From: Clostridia bacterium
GTDB lineage: Bacteria; Bacillota; Clostridia; CAKSNL01; HGM11501
Length of the DNA stretch: 7,326 nt
Direction: 5' to 3'
NCBI GenBank assembly: GCA_017390225.1
Contig: JAFPCL010000120.1
Span: 1 to 7,326, forward strand
Each line of letters begins with the position of its first letter. The first letter of the stretch is position 1. Position numbers and translations under genes: made by a program. The notes below the pieces were generated by a model. It ran no database searches. It saw only the letters and a program-made list of their open reading frames with translations, and was not told the DNA's origin. Shown here piece after piece: positions 1 to 6,400 of the stretch.

Positions 1-16
1 ATGGCATCAAGTAAAG

Positions 17-43
17 AGAAATCCGCAAAAAATGCGGATTTCT
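17..43 (-). terminator. Hairpin, possible intrinsic terminator
   Basis: A perfect 11-bp inverted repeat (17-27 with 33-43) encloses a 5-nt A/T loop. Read on the minus strand it is followed by CTTTACTT, a modest U-tract; on the plus strand there is no U-tract directly after it. It may end transcripts that read leftwards from the PepSY gene, about 150 bp away. The weak tract and the distance keep confidence moderate. The hairpin also lies inside a 24-codon plus-strand reading frame (1-72), which I do not regard as a gene. Confidence 0.45.
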
Positions 44-193
44 ACCAAAAACAATATTTTTTAGATAAATAATTGTTTTATAAAGCGAATAAATGCTTTA
101 TTTCTGCCATGAAACGGTCCGTGCCTTTTTTTACATCCCCCCCTTGCTTATTGCCTTTAGAGGATTCCTCATATTGTGCTTTTGTAAAAAAAT
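44..193. other. Non-coding stretch left of the PepSY gene
   Basis: No gene with a start codon and ribosome binding site is supported here. It holds a 7-bp AT-rich hairpin (80-86 with 95-101), a run of seven C (137-143) and an A-run next to the PepSY stop. On the minus strand one frame stays open from about 245 to a stop at 78-80. The part after the PepSY stop encodes a hydrophilic peptide ending in MAEIKHLFAL. It is out of frame with PepSY and has no start codon with a Shine-Dalgarno site. It could be a decayed gene tail or chance. Confidence 0.4.
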
Positions 194-1003
194 TTAATCC
201 CGATCGGTTTCTCTCTTTAAAATTGCACCTGTTTTGGCATCGATTTCATATTCATACTCGATGCCCCCGTGGTGAAATTCGATTTCATAGCGGAAAGTGC
301 CGTTATCCCGATCCAATTCGACTTTTTTGAATTTTGCAGCTTTTTCCGAAATGCCTGCATCTTTCCGTGCGATTTTTTCGGCATCTTCTTTACTGATCAA
401 CTCTTTTGCATCTATGACTTTTTTATCGTCTTTTTCGTAGTCGGTCTCCCATTTTAAGACCGCTCCGGTTTCGGCATCAATATGCGCTTCATATGCCACG
501 CCGCCGGTTTTAAACTCGACATCGAAATAGACAATCCCTTTTTCCTTTTCTCGTTCCACTCTTCCGAAAACGACTTCTTGTTCGGCAAATCCTGCTTTTT
601 TAAGTGCGATTTCCTTTGCCTGTTCTGCGCTTATATCATTTTCGGCATTTTTCTGTATCGGTTTTTTCTTTGGGTCGGCGGCAACAATCACATCGGCATC
701 GGTGACGGTGACGTCGGTGGGATTTTTCATCTCAATTCGCTTCTCATCCTCGTACCAGTATACCACTTTCCCCATCAGCTCACCGATGGCACGTAGCGGG
801 AGATAAGTTGTTCCGTTATAAAGAATGGGATATACCCTTTCTCCGTTGACATTTTCAAAAGCTTGCGTTTTTCCGTCGATTACCACCGTAAAATCCGGGC
901 GAAGCTCGGCTTCGATTTTTTCAATTGCCGTTTTGGCAAACACACCGCCGGCAAAAGCAGTGATGCATAAAATTGATACCAATACCCATACTCTCTTTTT
1001 CAT
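194..1003 (-). CDS. Secreted stalk-domain protein with two PepSY domains
   Basis: A predicted exported protein of 269 residues. Residues 1-23 form a signal peptide (KKR, hydrophobic core, likely cut after VFA). Residues about 37-92 resemble the copper-amine-oxidase N-terminal-like stalk domain common in clostridial envelope proteins, with the motif TTYLPLRAIGELMG. Two PepSY repeats follow, about 124-188 and 203-265; each starts with IS.E.A..IA..aG and ends with yE..IDA.TGA.LK.ETD. PepSY domains are associated with peptidase inhibition or with unknown envelope roles; no catalytic residues are seen. An ATG at 1012 would add MSF, but it directly abuts the AAAGGAG site (1013-1019), so the ATG at 1003, 9 nt downstream of the site, is the better start. 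The gene lies 73 bp below ferritin, beyond a hairpin, with no strong promoter of its own visible. The domain assignment is firm; the function is not. Confidence 0.87.
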   Translation of the reverse strand: MKKRVWVLVSILCITAFAGGVFAKTAIEKIEAELRPDFTVVIDGKTQAFENVNGERVYPILYNGTTYLPLRAIGELMGKVVYWYEDEKRIEMKNPTDVTVTDADVIVAADPKKKPIQKNAENDISAEQAKEIALKKAGFAEQEVVFGRVEREKEKGIVYFDVEFKTGGVAYEAHIDAETGAVLKWETDYEKDDKKVIDAKELISKEDAEKIARKDAGISEKAAKFKKVELDRDNGTFRYEIEFHHGGIEYEYEIDAKTGAILKRETDRD

Positions 1004-1030
1004 AAAACTCATCTCCTTTAGTTTTTTATA

Positions 1031-1074
1031 TAAAAACAGACTGCGCTTTTATCCTACGCAGTCTGTCTTTTTTT
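1031..1074 (-). terminator. Terminator after ferritin
   Basis: A perfect 10-bp stem (1036-1045 with 1057-1066) and an 11-nt loop lie directly after the ferritin stop codon. On the minus strand the stem runs into TTTTT then ATATA, which fits an intrinsic terminator for the bfd-ferritin transcript. The plus-strand side also has a T-run (1068-1074), so it could work both ways, but no plus-strand gene ends here. The PepSY gene lies immediately beyond, so leaky read-through may feed that gene. Confidence 0.75.
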
Positions 1075-1076
1075 AA

Positions 1077-1589
1077 TTATAATACCAATGAGGGTGCCGA
1101 GTACACACGAGCGGCAAGCTCACTGTTCAGCATGTAAAGACTCTTGGGATCGGAACCAAACAGCTCCATTTTGGTGATCATGTCGTTGGCATTGGTTTCT
1201 TCTTCGCCCTGTTCTTTGACGAACCAATCCAGAAACTGCATGGTACGGAAATCCCGTACTGCGTATGCGGCGGCATAAATATCGTTGATGAGGCTTGTGA
1301 CATATTCTTCGTGTTCAAGACCTGCTTTCAATACATTCATGTCGCTGTCCAAAACCTTGTCGGGCTTGGCAATGGCTTCTAATGTGACCTTTTCGTTGTT
1401 GTTTTGCAGATAGCGATAAAAGAGCATCGCATGATCTCTTTCTTCTTGTGCCTGGATATAGTACCAGTTAGCAAAGCCGTCTAATCCTCTGTCTTCAAAA
1501 TAATTGGAAAAATCCAGATACAGATAGGCGGAATATAATTCCTTATTGATTTGTGCATTTAAAAGCTCTACAACTTTTTTATCCAACAT
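1077..1589 (-). CDS. ftnA: Non-heme bacterial ferritin
   Basis: A ferritin of 170 residues, normal length for the bacterial FtnA family, which assembles into a 24-subunit cytoplasmic shell that oxidises Fe(II) and stores it as a ferric mineral. The ferroxidase ligands fall at the same numbers as in E. coli FtnA: E17, E50 and H53 (motif EERDHA), E94, Q127 and E130. E49, E126 and E129 could serve the third iron site. The residue corresponding to the bacterioferritin haem ligand Met52 is R51, so this should be a haem-free ferritin. The start is set by a strong GGAGGAG site (about 1596-1602) 7-8 nt upstream of the ATG. The gene is second in an operon, 21 bp after the Bfd-like gene, and ends at a hairpin terminator. 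Probably expressed from the promoter at 1871-1899. Confidence 0.96.
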   Translation of the reverse strand: MLDKKVVELLNAQINKELYSAYLYLDFSNYFEDRGLDGFANWYYIQAQEERDHAMLFYRYLQNNNEKVTLEAIAKPDKVLDSDMNVLKAGLEHEEYVTSLINDIYAAAYAVRDFRTMQFLDWFVKEQGEEETNANDMITKMELFGSDPKSLYMLNSELAARVYSAPSLVL

Positions 1590-1610
1590 ATAAATCTCCT
1601 CCTGTTCTTT

Positions 1611-1817
1611 TTAGTGCGCCGCACCGTTCATAATATCCGATATAATATCCAAAACCTTCTGATAGCATCCGCCGCATCCCGTGGAGCAGTGGGTGATGTT
1701 CTGCACACTATCAAAAGCAGACAACACATCGTCAAACTTTTCGCTGTTGTGCATCGCATCGGCGATATCGTTGAAGCTGACCTGTTCGCAATGACAAACC
1801 GTGTAATTTTCAATCAT
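1611..1817 (-). CDS. Bfd-like [2Fe-2S]-binding protein
   Basis: A 68-residue protein of the BFD-like [2Fe-2S] family. Cysteines are C8, C10, C44, C48 and C51: an N-terminal VCHCEQV motif (CxC) and a C-terminal TGCGGC motif (CxxC), the arrangement that binds the cluster in bacterioferritin-associated ferredoxin. In E. coli Bfd 32 residues separate CxC from CxxC; here there are 37, and C44 is an extra cysteine. Bfd gives electrons to bacterioferritin so stored Fe(III) can be released as Fe(II). Placement directly before a ferritin gene suggests the same job here, but with a haem-free partner. The ATG has a GAGGTG site (1825-1830) 7 nt upstream. The family call is firm; the ferritin partnership is inferred from the operon. 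Related BFD-like domains also occur in other redox enzymes, so an alternative partner is possible. Confidence 0.9.
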   Translation of the reverse strand: MIENYTVCHCEQVSFNDIADAMHNSEKFDDVLSAFDSVQNITHCSTGCGGCYQKVLDIISDIMNGAAH

Positions 1818-1841
1818 TTAAAATCACCTCAAATTTTTAAT

Positions 1842-1860
1842 AACAGGAATCATTCCTGTT
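1842..1860. promoter_or_regulatory. 19-bp palindrome, candidate Fur-family operator
   Basis: A perfect inverted repeat with 9-bp arms around a single central C (AACAGGAAT, C, ATTCCTGTT). Relative to the start site inferred from the promoter at 1871-1899 it spans about +5 to +23 of the bfd-ferritin leader, a classic repressor position. The odd spacing and the AAT-N-ATT core match the 7-1-7 layout of Fur, PerR and Zur boxes, though the outer bases differ from those consensus sequences. A PerR-like repressor would make biological sense for ferritin, but this is inference. The RNA could also fold into a 6-bp stem with a 7-nt loop, as a 5' stabilising structure. Confidence 0.6.
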
Positions 1861-1870
1861 TTATGAATTA

Positions 1871-1899
1871 AATATACCATATAAAAAACTTGTTGTCAA
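1871..1899 (-). promoter_or_regulatory. Vegetative promoter of the bfd-ferritin operon
   Basis: On the minus strand a perfect TTGACA -35 box (1899-1894) is followed after exactly 17 bp by TATATT (1876-1871). The inferred start site is near 1864, giving a leader of about 47 nt before the Bfd-like ATG. The -35 box lies within a 14-bp inverted repeat, ACTTG-N4-CAAGT (1888-1901), a second possible regulator site. A promoter this close to consensus predicts strong basal expression limited by a repressor. Confidence 0.82.
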
Positions 1900-1916
1900 G
1901 TATTTTTTTGAAAAAT

Positions 1917-2579
1917 TTATGATAAAAGCACGAAGGCATTTTTGTGAAAGCGAATCAGTCCCTCATCTCGCATTTTACACAGCTCATTCGACATGGCAGA
2001 CCGATCCACCGAGAGATAATCCGCCAGCTGCTGCCGATTGAAGGGAATCGTAAAGCTTGCACTTTTTTGTTTTTCTGCTTCTTCGGATAAATAAGAAATC
2101 AGCTTTTCCCTCGTGGTGCGCTCGCACATATGCCCAAGCTTTTGCACCAACCTTCTGTTTTTCTCGGAAATGGCAAAAAACATATTTTCCACCACTTTCG
2201 CATGAAACGGACAAACAGAAGGGCAGGTGGTGATCAGCTTTTTCACATTGAAAAAAAGAACCGCACTGTTCTCCACGGCAATCACGTCGTTTAAAATCGG
2301 GCCGCTTTGCGGTGCTATATAAGCTTCTCCAAACATTTCTCCCGGAGAAATATGTGCCAAAATGCTGCGATTGCCCCAGTAGTCATCCTTCTGAATGTGA
2401 AGACAACCTTCTGCCAGAATCATGATTCTTTGAAGCTGATTGCCCCGACGAAAGATATAAGCTCCCTTTGGATAGGTTCGGTATTGTGCCCCCAAGCAAG
2501 AAAGCATCGCTTCGATTTCATTTTCATTGACACCCGAAAACAATGATGTATTTTTCAAAATGGAAATAAATTTTTTCAT
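1917..2579 (-). CDS. Crp/Fnr-family transcriptional regulator, HcpR-like
   Basis: A 220-residue regulator: an N-terminal cyclic-nucleotide-binding-type beta-barrel (about 10-115), a dimerisation helix (about 125-155) and a winged helix-turn-helix (about 176-220). GEMFGEA (80-86) marks the ligand-pocket cassette, but the Arg-Ser pair that holds cAMP phosphate in CRP is absent (the segment reads ILNDVIAVE), so cAMP is an unlikely ligand. A C119-x3-C123 pair sits in CPSVCPFH; similar CxxxCxFH segments occur in clostridial Crp-like proteins. The recognition helix reads VDRSAMSNEL, with Arg193 at CRP Arg180 but Ser and Asn at the positions of Glu181 and Arg185, so its DNA site should differ from CRP's. 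Divergent pairing with a ferredoxin recalls HcpR-type nitrosative-stress regulators; this is inference. The Shine-Dalgarno site is weak (AAGAG), fitting low expression. There is no terminator before the bfd promoter, so read-through is possible. Confidence 0.92.
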   Translation of the reverse strand: MKKFISILKNTSLFSGVNENEIEAMLSCLGAQYRTYPKGAYIFRRGNQLQRIMILAEGCLHIQKDDYWGNRSILAHISPGEMFGEAYIAPQSGPILNDVIAVENSAVLFFNVKKLITTCPSVCPFHAKVVENMFFAISEKNRRLVQKLGHMCERTTREKLISYLSEEAEKQKSASFTIPFNRQQLADYLSVDRSAMSNELCKMRDEGLIRFHKNAFVLLS

Positions 2580-2594
2580 TTTTTCACTCTTTTC

Positions 2595-2608
2595 GTTGTA
2601 AATACAAC
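2595..2608. promoter_or_regulatory. Palindromic operator in the divergent control region
   Basis: A perfect 14-bp inverted repeat, GTTGTAA and its mirror TTACAAC sharing the form GTTGT-AAAT-ACAAC. Its centre (2601.5) lies 41.5 bp upstream of the inferred ferredoxin start site (about 2643), exactly the class II activator position used by Crp/Fnr proteins. For the divergent regulator gene the same site covers about +10 to +23, a repressor position. The natural candidate binder is the adjacent Crp/Fnr protein, which would then activate the ferredoxin and repress itself. Binding is inferred, not shown. Confidence 0.6.
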
Positions 2609-2636
2609 AGATTCATTGAGATTATTGTAGTATAAT
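2608..2636 (+). promoter_or_regulatory. Ferredoxin gene promoter, likely activator-dependent
   Basis: A perfect TATAAT -10 box (2631-2636) puts the start near 2643 and gives a short leader of about 26 nt. The region 17 bp upstream (2608-2613, CAGATT) is a poor -35 box and there is no TGn extension. A good -10 with a poor -35 and a palindrome centred at -41.5 is the usual look of a class II activated promoter. The -10 box is next to, and interlocked with, the minus-strand promoter. Confidence 0.6.
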
Positions 2637-2652
2637 GCCGATAGAAAGTCAA
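2624..2652 (-). promoter_or_regulatory. Promoter of the Crp/Fnr regulator gene
   Basis: On the minus strand TTGACT (2652-2647) is followed after 17 bp by TACAAT (2629-2624). The inferred start is near 2617, about 37 nt before the ATG. The promoter overlaps the plus-strand ferredoxin promoter: its -35 lies downstream of the ferredoxin start site and the two -10 boxes are one base apart, so both cannot be occupied by RNA polymerase at once. Confidence 0.65.
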
Positions 2653-2668
2653 GAGAGGAGCAAACATT

Positions 2669-3364
2669 ATGTTAAGAAAAATTATAAAAATCGATGAAGA
2701 AAAATGCAACGGTTGCGGTGCTTGTGCCGCCGCTTGCCACGAAGGTGCCATAGAAATGATTGACGGAAAAGCCAAGCTCATCCGAGAGGACTACTGCGAC
2801 GGGCTGGGCGATTGTCTGCCCGCCTGCCCCACGGGTGCCATCACCTTTGAAGAACGAGAAGCCGTGGCCTACGATGCACAAGCCGTGCTTGCCGCCAAGG
2901 AGAAAAAAGCCGCACCCCTGCCCTGCGGTTGCCCCGGCACAAAATCTCGGGCACTCTCCCGAGAAGAGCACGCCGCATGCGACACAAAGGCTCACGTTTC
3001 AAGTCAGCTCCGTCAGTGGCCGGTGCAGATTAAGCTGGTGCCCATCCGTGCCCCCTACTTTGACAACGCCAATCTTCTGATTGCCGCCGACTGTACTGCC
3101 TATGCCTACGGCAATTTCCACAACGAATTTATCCGCAACCATATCACTCTGATCGGGTGCCCAAAGCTCGATGATGGGGACTACACGGAAAAGCTTACTG
3201 CCATAATCAAAGAAAATAACGTTAAAAGTGTCACGGTTGTCCGCATGGAAGTGCCCTGTTGCGGCGGTATTGAAAACGCCGTAAAAAATGCCCTTAAAGC
3301 CTCCGGCAAATTCATCCCGTGGCGTGTGGTCACCATCTCCATCGACGGTCAAATACTTGACTGA
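2669..3364 (+). CDS. 4Fe-4S ferredoxin-type protein with Cys-rich C-terminal domain
   Basis: A 231-residue cytoplasmic iron-sulphur protein. Residues 5-60 form a bacterial 2x[4Fe-4S]-type ferredoxin fold. Site I is complete (C13, C16, C19, C23, then H24 where Pro is usual). Site II reads C43-DGLGD-C49-LPA-C53-P: the second cysteine of the CxxCxxCxxxCP pattern is replaced by L46, so it may hold a [3Fe-4S] cluster or use a non-cysteine ligand. The C-terminal two-thirds (about 85-231) is a separate domain with further cysteines: C86 and C88 (PCGCPG), C104, C142, C164 and the pair C197-C198 (VPCCGG). I do not recognise it as an enzyme. Similar proteins occur beside hybrid-cluster-protein genes and HcpR-type regulators in clostridia (recollection). 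The GAGGAG site lies 8 nt before the ATG. A monocistronic gene ending in a strong terminator, it is probably an electron carrier induced by the divergent regulator. Confidence 0.9.
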   Translation: MLRKIIKIDEEKCNGCGACAAACHEGAIEMIDGKAKLIREDYCDGLGDCLPACPTGAITFEEREAVAYDAQAVLAAKEKKAAPLPCGCPGTKSRALSREEHAACDTKAHVSSQLRQWPVQIKLVPIRAPYFDNANLLIAADCTAYAYGNFHNEFIRNHITLIGCPKLDDGDYTEKLTAIIKENNVKSVTVVRMEVPCCGGIENAVKNALKASGKFIPWRVVTISIDGQILD

Positions 3365-3372
3365 TAATCATT

Positions 3373-3417
3373 AAAATCATAGCCTGCCCAAATCACGGGC
3401 AGGCTATGATTTTTTTT
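3373..3417. terminator. Strong bidirectional terminator between convergent genes
   Basis: A perfect stem of 14 bp (3376-3389 with 3397-3410), extended by three A-T pairs, carries a 7-nt loop. On the plus strand it ends in a run of T (3410-3417), terminating the ferredoxin gene. On the minus strand it is followed by TTTTAAT and lies immediately after the stop codon of the large secreted protein. It serves both converging genes, whose stops are only 52 bp apart. Confidence 0.92.
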
Positions 3418-6400
3418 AATAAGTTGTATAGCGCACATCGATGTTTTCCGCATCATGTGCTAAAATTTCAACATTCAGCTTCTTTCCGTTGCCAAGGGTC
3501 ACACCCTTGATTGTGAGTGTTTCTCCGTACAGTTCGGGGGGAACACAGGGATCAATGGTGATGGTATCTGTCCAGGCATCGTAGGAAATACCGAAAATGT
3601 ATTCCACAATCAGCTCGATAAACTGCGATGCCGTCCAACCGTAGCGCAAAACGCCGTTGCCCTCGCCGTCGGACGGAGCTAAAAATTCAGCATAATTGCC
3701 GGCAAAGGAAGTCACCGTCTGCCACAGAAGATGTGCACAATCCTCACGCAGACCGTATTCATACAAGCCGGAAGCAATAATTTCACTGCGCAGAGTCCAG
3801 ATATTGCCCTCCCAGCTGACTGCGCCTTTATAAGCACCGCGTGTTTCGGTATATTCCGGGGAGGTGTGCGACATGGTTGTGATGCCGTATTGGGAATTCC
3901 AGTTGAAGGTATCATCCGCCTTCAAAACGCCAAGGAGCTTTTCCACGCGATCTTCCGGAACGATCTTGCGCTTAAAGACGTCAAAGGTGGAGTTATAAAG
4001 CCGCTCCTTCATGAGGCGTTTTTCCGAAACAATATATGTATAGTATGCTCCGGTTTCGGGATCGTACATATATGTATTGATACGCTCTTTCATTTGCTCA
4101 AACATGATGTTCCAATGGTTTGCCTGATCCATGAGCCCCAGATATGTTGCCATTTCGGAAAGAACTGTTGTCCCGACGGCAATCTGCACGTTGAGGTCGA
4201 CTTCTGCAAAGTTCAGCTGCTGCAGGTGATCCGACGGGTCGGTTTCTTCAAAGATACCGCAAACAAGGCCGGTTTCCGGATCTTGCTTGATGCTCGACAG
4301 CCACCAGTTCATATAGCGCATCAGCATGATGTATATTTTTTCGATATAATCTCTATCCGTTGTGCTGTGGCAAATTTTCCCGGCAACATCGAAAATAACC
4401 GGGATAGCAGAAAATTCCGAATCCACCCCGGGCATGCTGTCGGGGCCCCATAACGGAATACGACCGTTTTCCCTCTGAACGAAGGTGAAATTGAGAAGTG
4501 AATTGCGGACAAACTCCGGCTCTGCCCATTTTCTGCCGGAAAGTGTCAGCACAGAGTCACGAATCCACCAGTTCCCGTGATAATGTCCACCCGGGCTCAT
4601 AAAGGGGTAAATAAATCCATACACGGGAAAGCCGCTGTCTATCGTACATTCATCCAGAACACGGAAGGCATCGTCAAACTGCTCTTGCGTGATGCCGGGC
4701 AAATCAATGATAATTTTATCCACGGGGACAACCACATCCTTTTGATCTTTTAAAATCTGCATGTCGCAAATCGGCTGCAGGCGGTTTTCTCCGTCAAAAC
4801 CAAACAGGCGCACGGCAGAAGCGGAAATATCGCCCATGGGGAAGGTAAACAGGCTTTCATTCTTCACGCCCTGCACCGACACCATGCGGTCTCCGTCATA
4901 CACAGCCGCCACCAAAAATCCATTGTGTTCGGCAGGAAGCGAGAACAGATACGAGGGGTTTTCGTCATTGATGCCCTTGCGCTGTACAAAGATTCCATCC
5001 TGCTGTGTTTGCATCAGCACGGTTTTTACAATGCCGAGTGTTCCTGATTCTCCCGACGGACTTACGGTAGCCATTTTCGGAACAGTCGCATCTTTAAGGA
5101 ACGGCAAACCGGTGGCAATCACCGCATCTTCCACGGATACAGCGAAGGTCTTTTTCTCTGTATCCATAAAAAGTGCCAGAATATGCGATTCTCCGTCAGC
5201 ATAGGGAACATTCGTTACGGTGCGGAATTCTTCGTTTCCGTAGCGAATGAGCGCCGTGTTTTCACCAAAGGCAACGCCGGCAAGTGTCTTTTCGTTTTCA
5301 TCGAAAATGGTGATCTGCGCAGAGGCATCGCGGCTTTTGGACACATGGGCAACAAAGGCAAGCTTCCCTTCTTTCAAAGGAAATACCGTTTGTACGCTTC
5401 CGCCGCCCGCATAATCTTGCGCCTGCAATATGCTCGTTTGGCGGCGCACCATCACGGGCTCTGTTGTCACCGTACCCTTTGCTCCTTGGGGATCACTTGC
5501 CGTGATCTGCACACGGACATATTGATTTTCAAGAGATTGTCCCGCATCAAACAGATAGGGCTCTTTCGTTTCCGCCAATTTCGTGTATGTACCAACACGG
5601 ACAGGTGCGGTTTCCCATATGTAAGTATAGCTCATCTCGTCACCGTCGGGATCTTCTATATCGGCATTCGCCGTAAAGATGCCCCAAGGTGCATCGGTAA
5701 TCTTCGCATTTTGGATTATAGGTGCATTATTGCCCGAAACGTACATTAGGCGCACATCGTTCAACGTGACCATACCGGCATTGGTGCGAACCGTGATATC
5801 GGAAACACCGCCGCTGTGATATATATTCTGTGCAACAATCGCGCCGTCATGTGCTACAGCGACTTTTCTCATATCTTGATCCAAAAGAACGGACACCGTA
5901 TGTTTGATGCCCGCTTCCGGCAACGATGCACTGTACAGAACGGGTGCAAGGTGTGTGCCATAGAAGCGAACGCCGTTTGCGTCATAGCTAAAGACGATTT
6001 TTTCCGCACCGGAGTTAGACCGCACTTCAATTTCGGCTTGTTCGCTATCGGCATTTCGCATATAGTCAAAAGAAAGAACAACCCTTTTCGTCAACGGGAC
6101 AACATTTTTAAGAAGCGGTGTGTTGTAGACATACGGCGCATCGGCCATGACCGATGCATTTACTTCATCATAATAAAGCTCTTGTTTGACAGAACCGATC
6201 ACCTTCACCGCATCGCTTTCTGCATAGACGGTGTCGCTTTGATAAGCGCGCACCCGGATGTAGCTTTGGTAAGCAAGCTCCGTAATCGGATAGCCTGCGC
6301 CGGTATAAGTCGTTTCCGTCCACGGGCCCTCGGGGCTTTTTGAAATAAACCACTTATAACGCATCGGCGCAAAGTTCGGCACGGCACACATGCTTCTGCC

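Noticed and set aside
1..72. Short plus-strand frame starting with ATG at the first base
   Set aside because: Only 23 residues long, it contains the 11-bp hairpin and no upstream sequence is available to judge a start.
2629..2652. TATACT (2634-2629) as the -10 box of the regulator promoter
   Set aside because: It would leave a spacer of only 12 bp to TTGACT; TACAAT gives the proper 17 bp.
3731..4453. 240-codon open frame on the plus strand inside the large secreted protein gene
   Set aside because: It lies wholly antisense to a frame with a signal peptide and recognisable domains. Its translation is cysteine- and histidine-rich without any known motif, as expected for a shadow frame.
5183..6343. 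Plus-strand open frames of 175-188 codons antisense to the large gene
   Set aside because: They have the same shadow-frame character, no ribosome binding sites and no domain signal.
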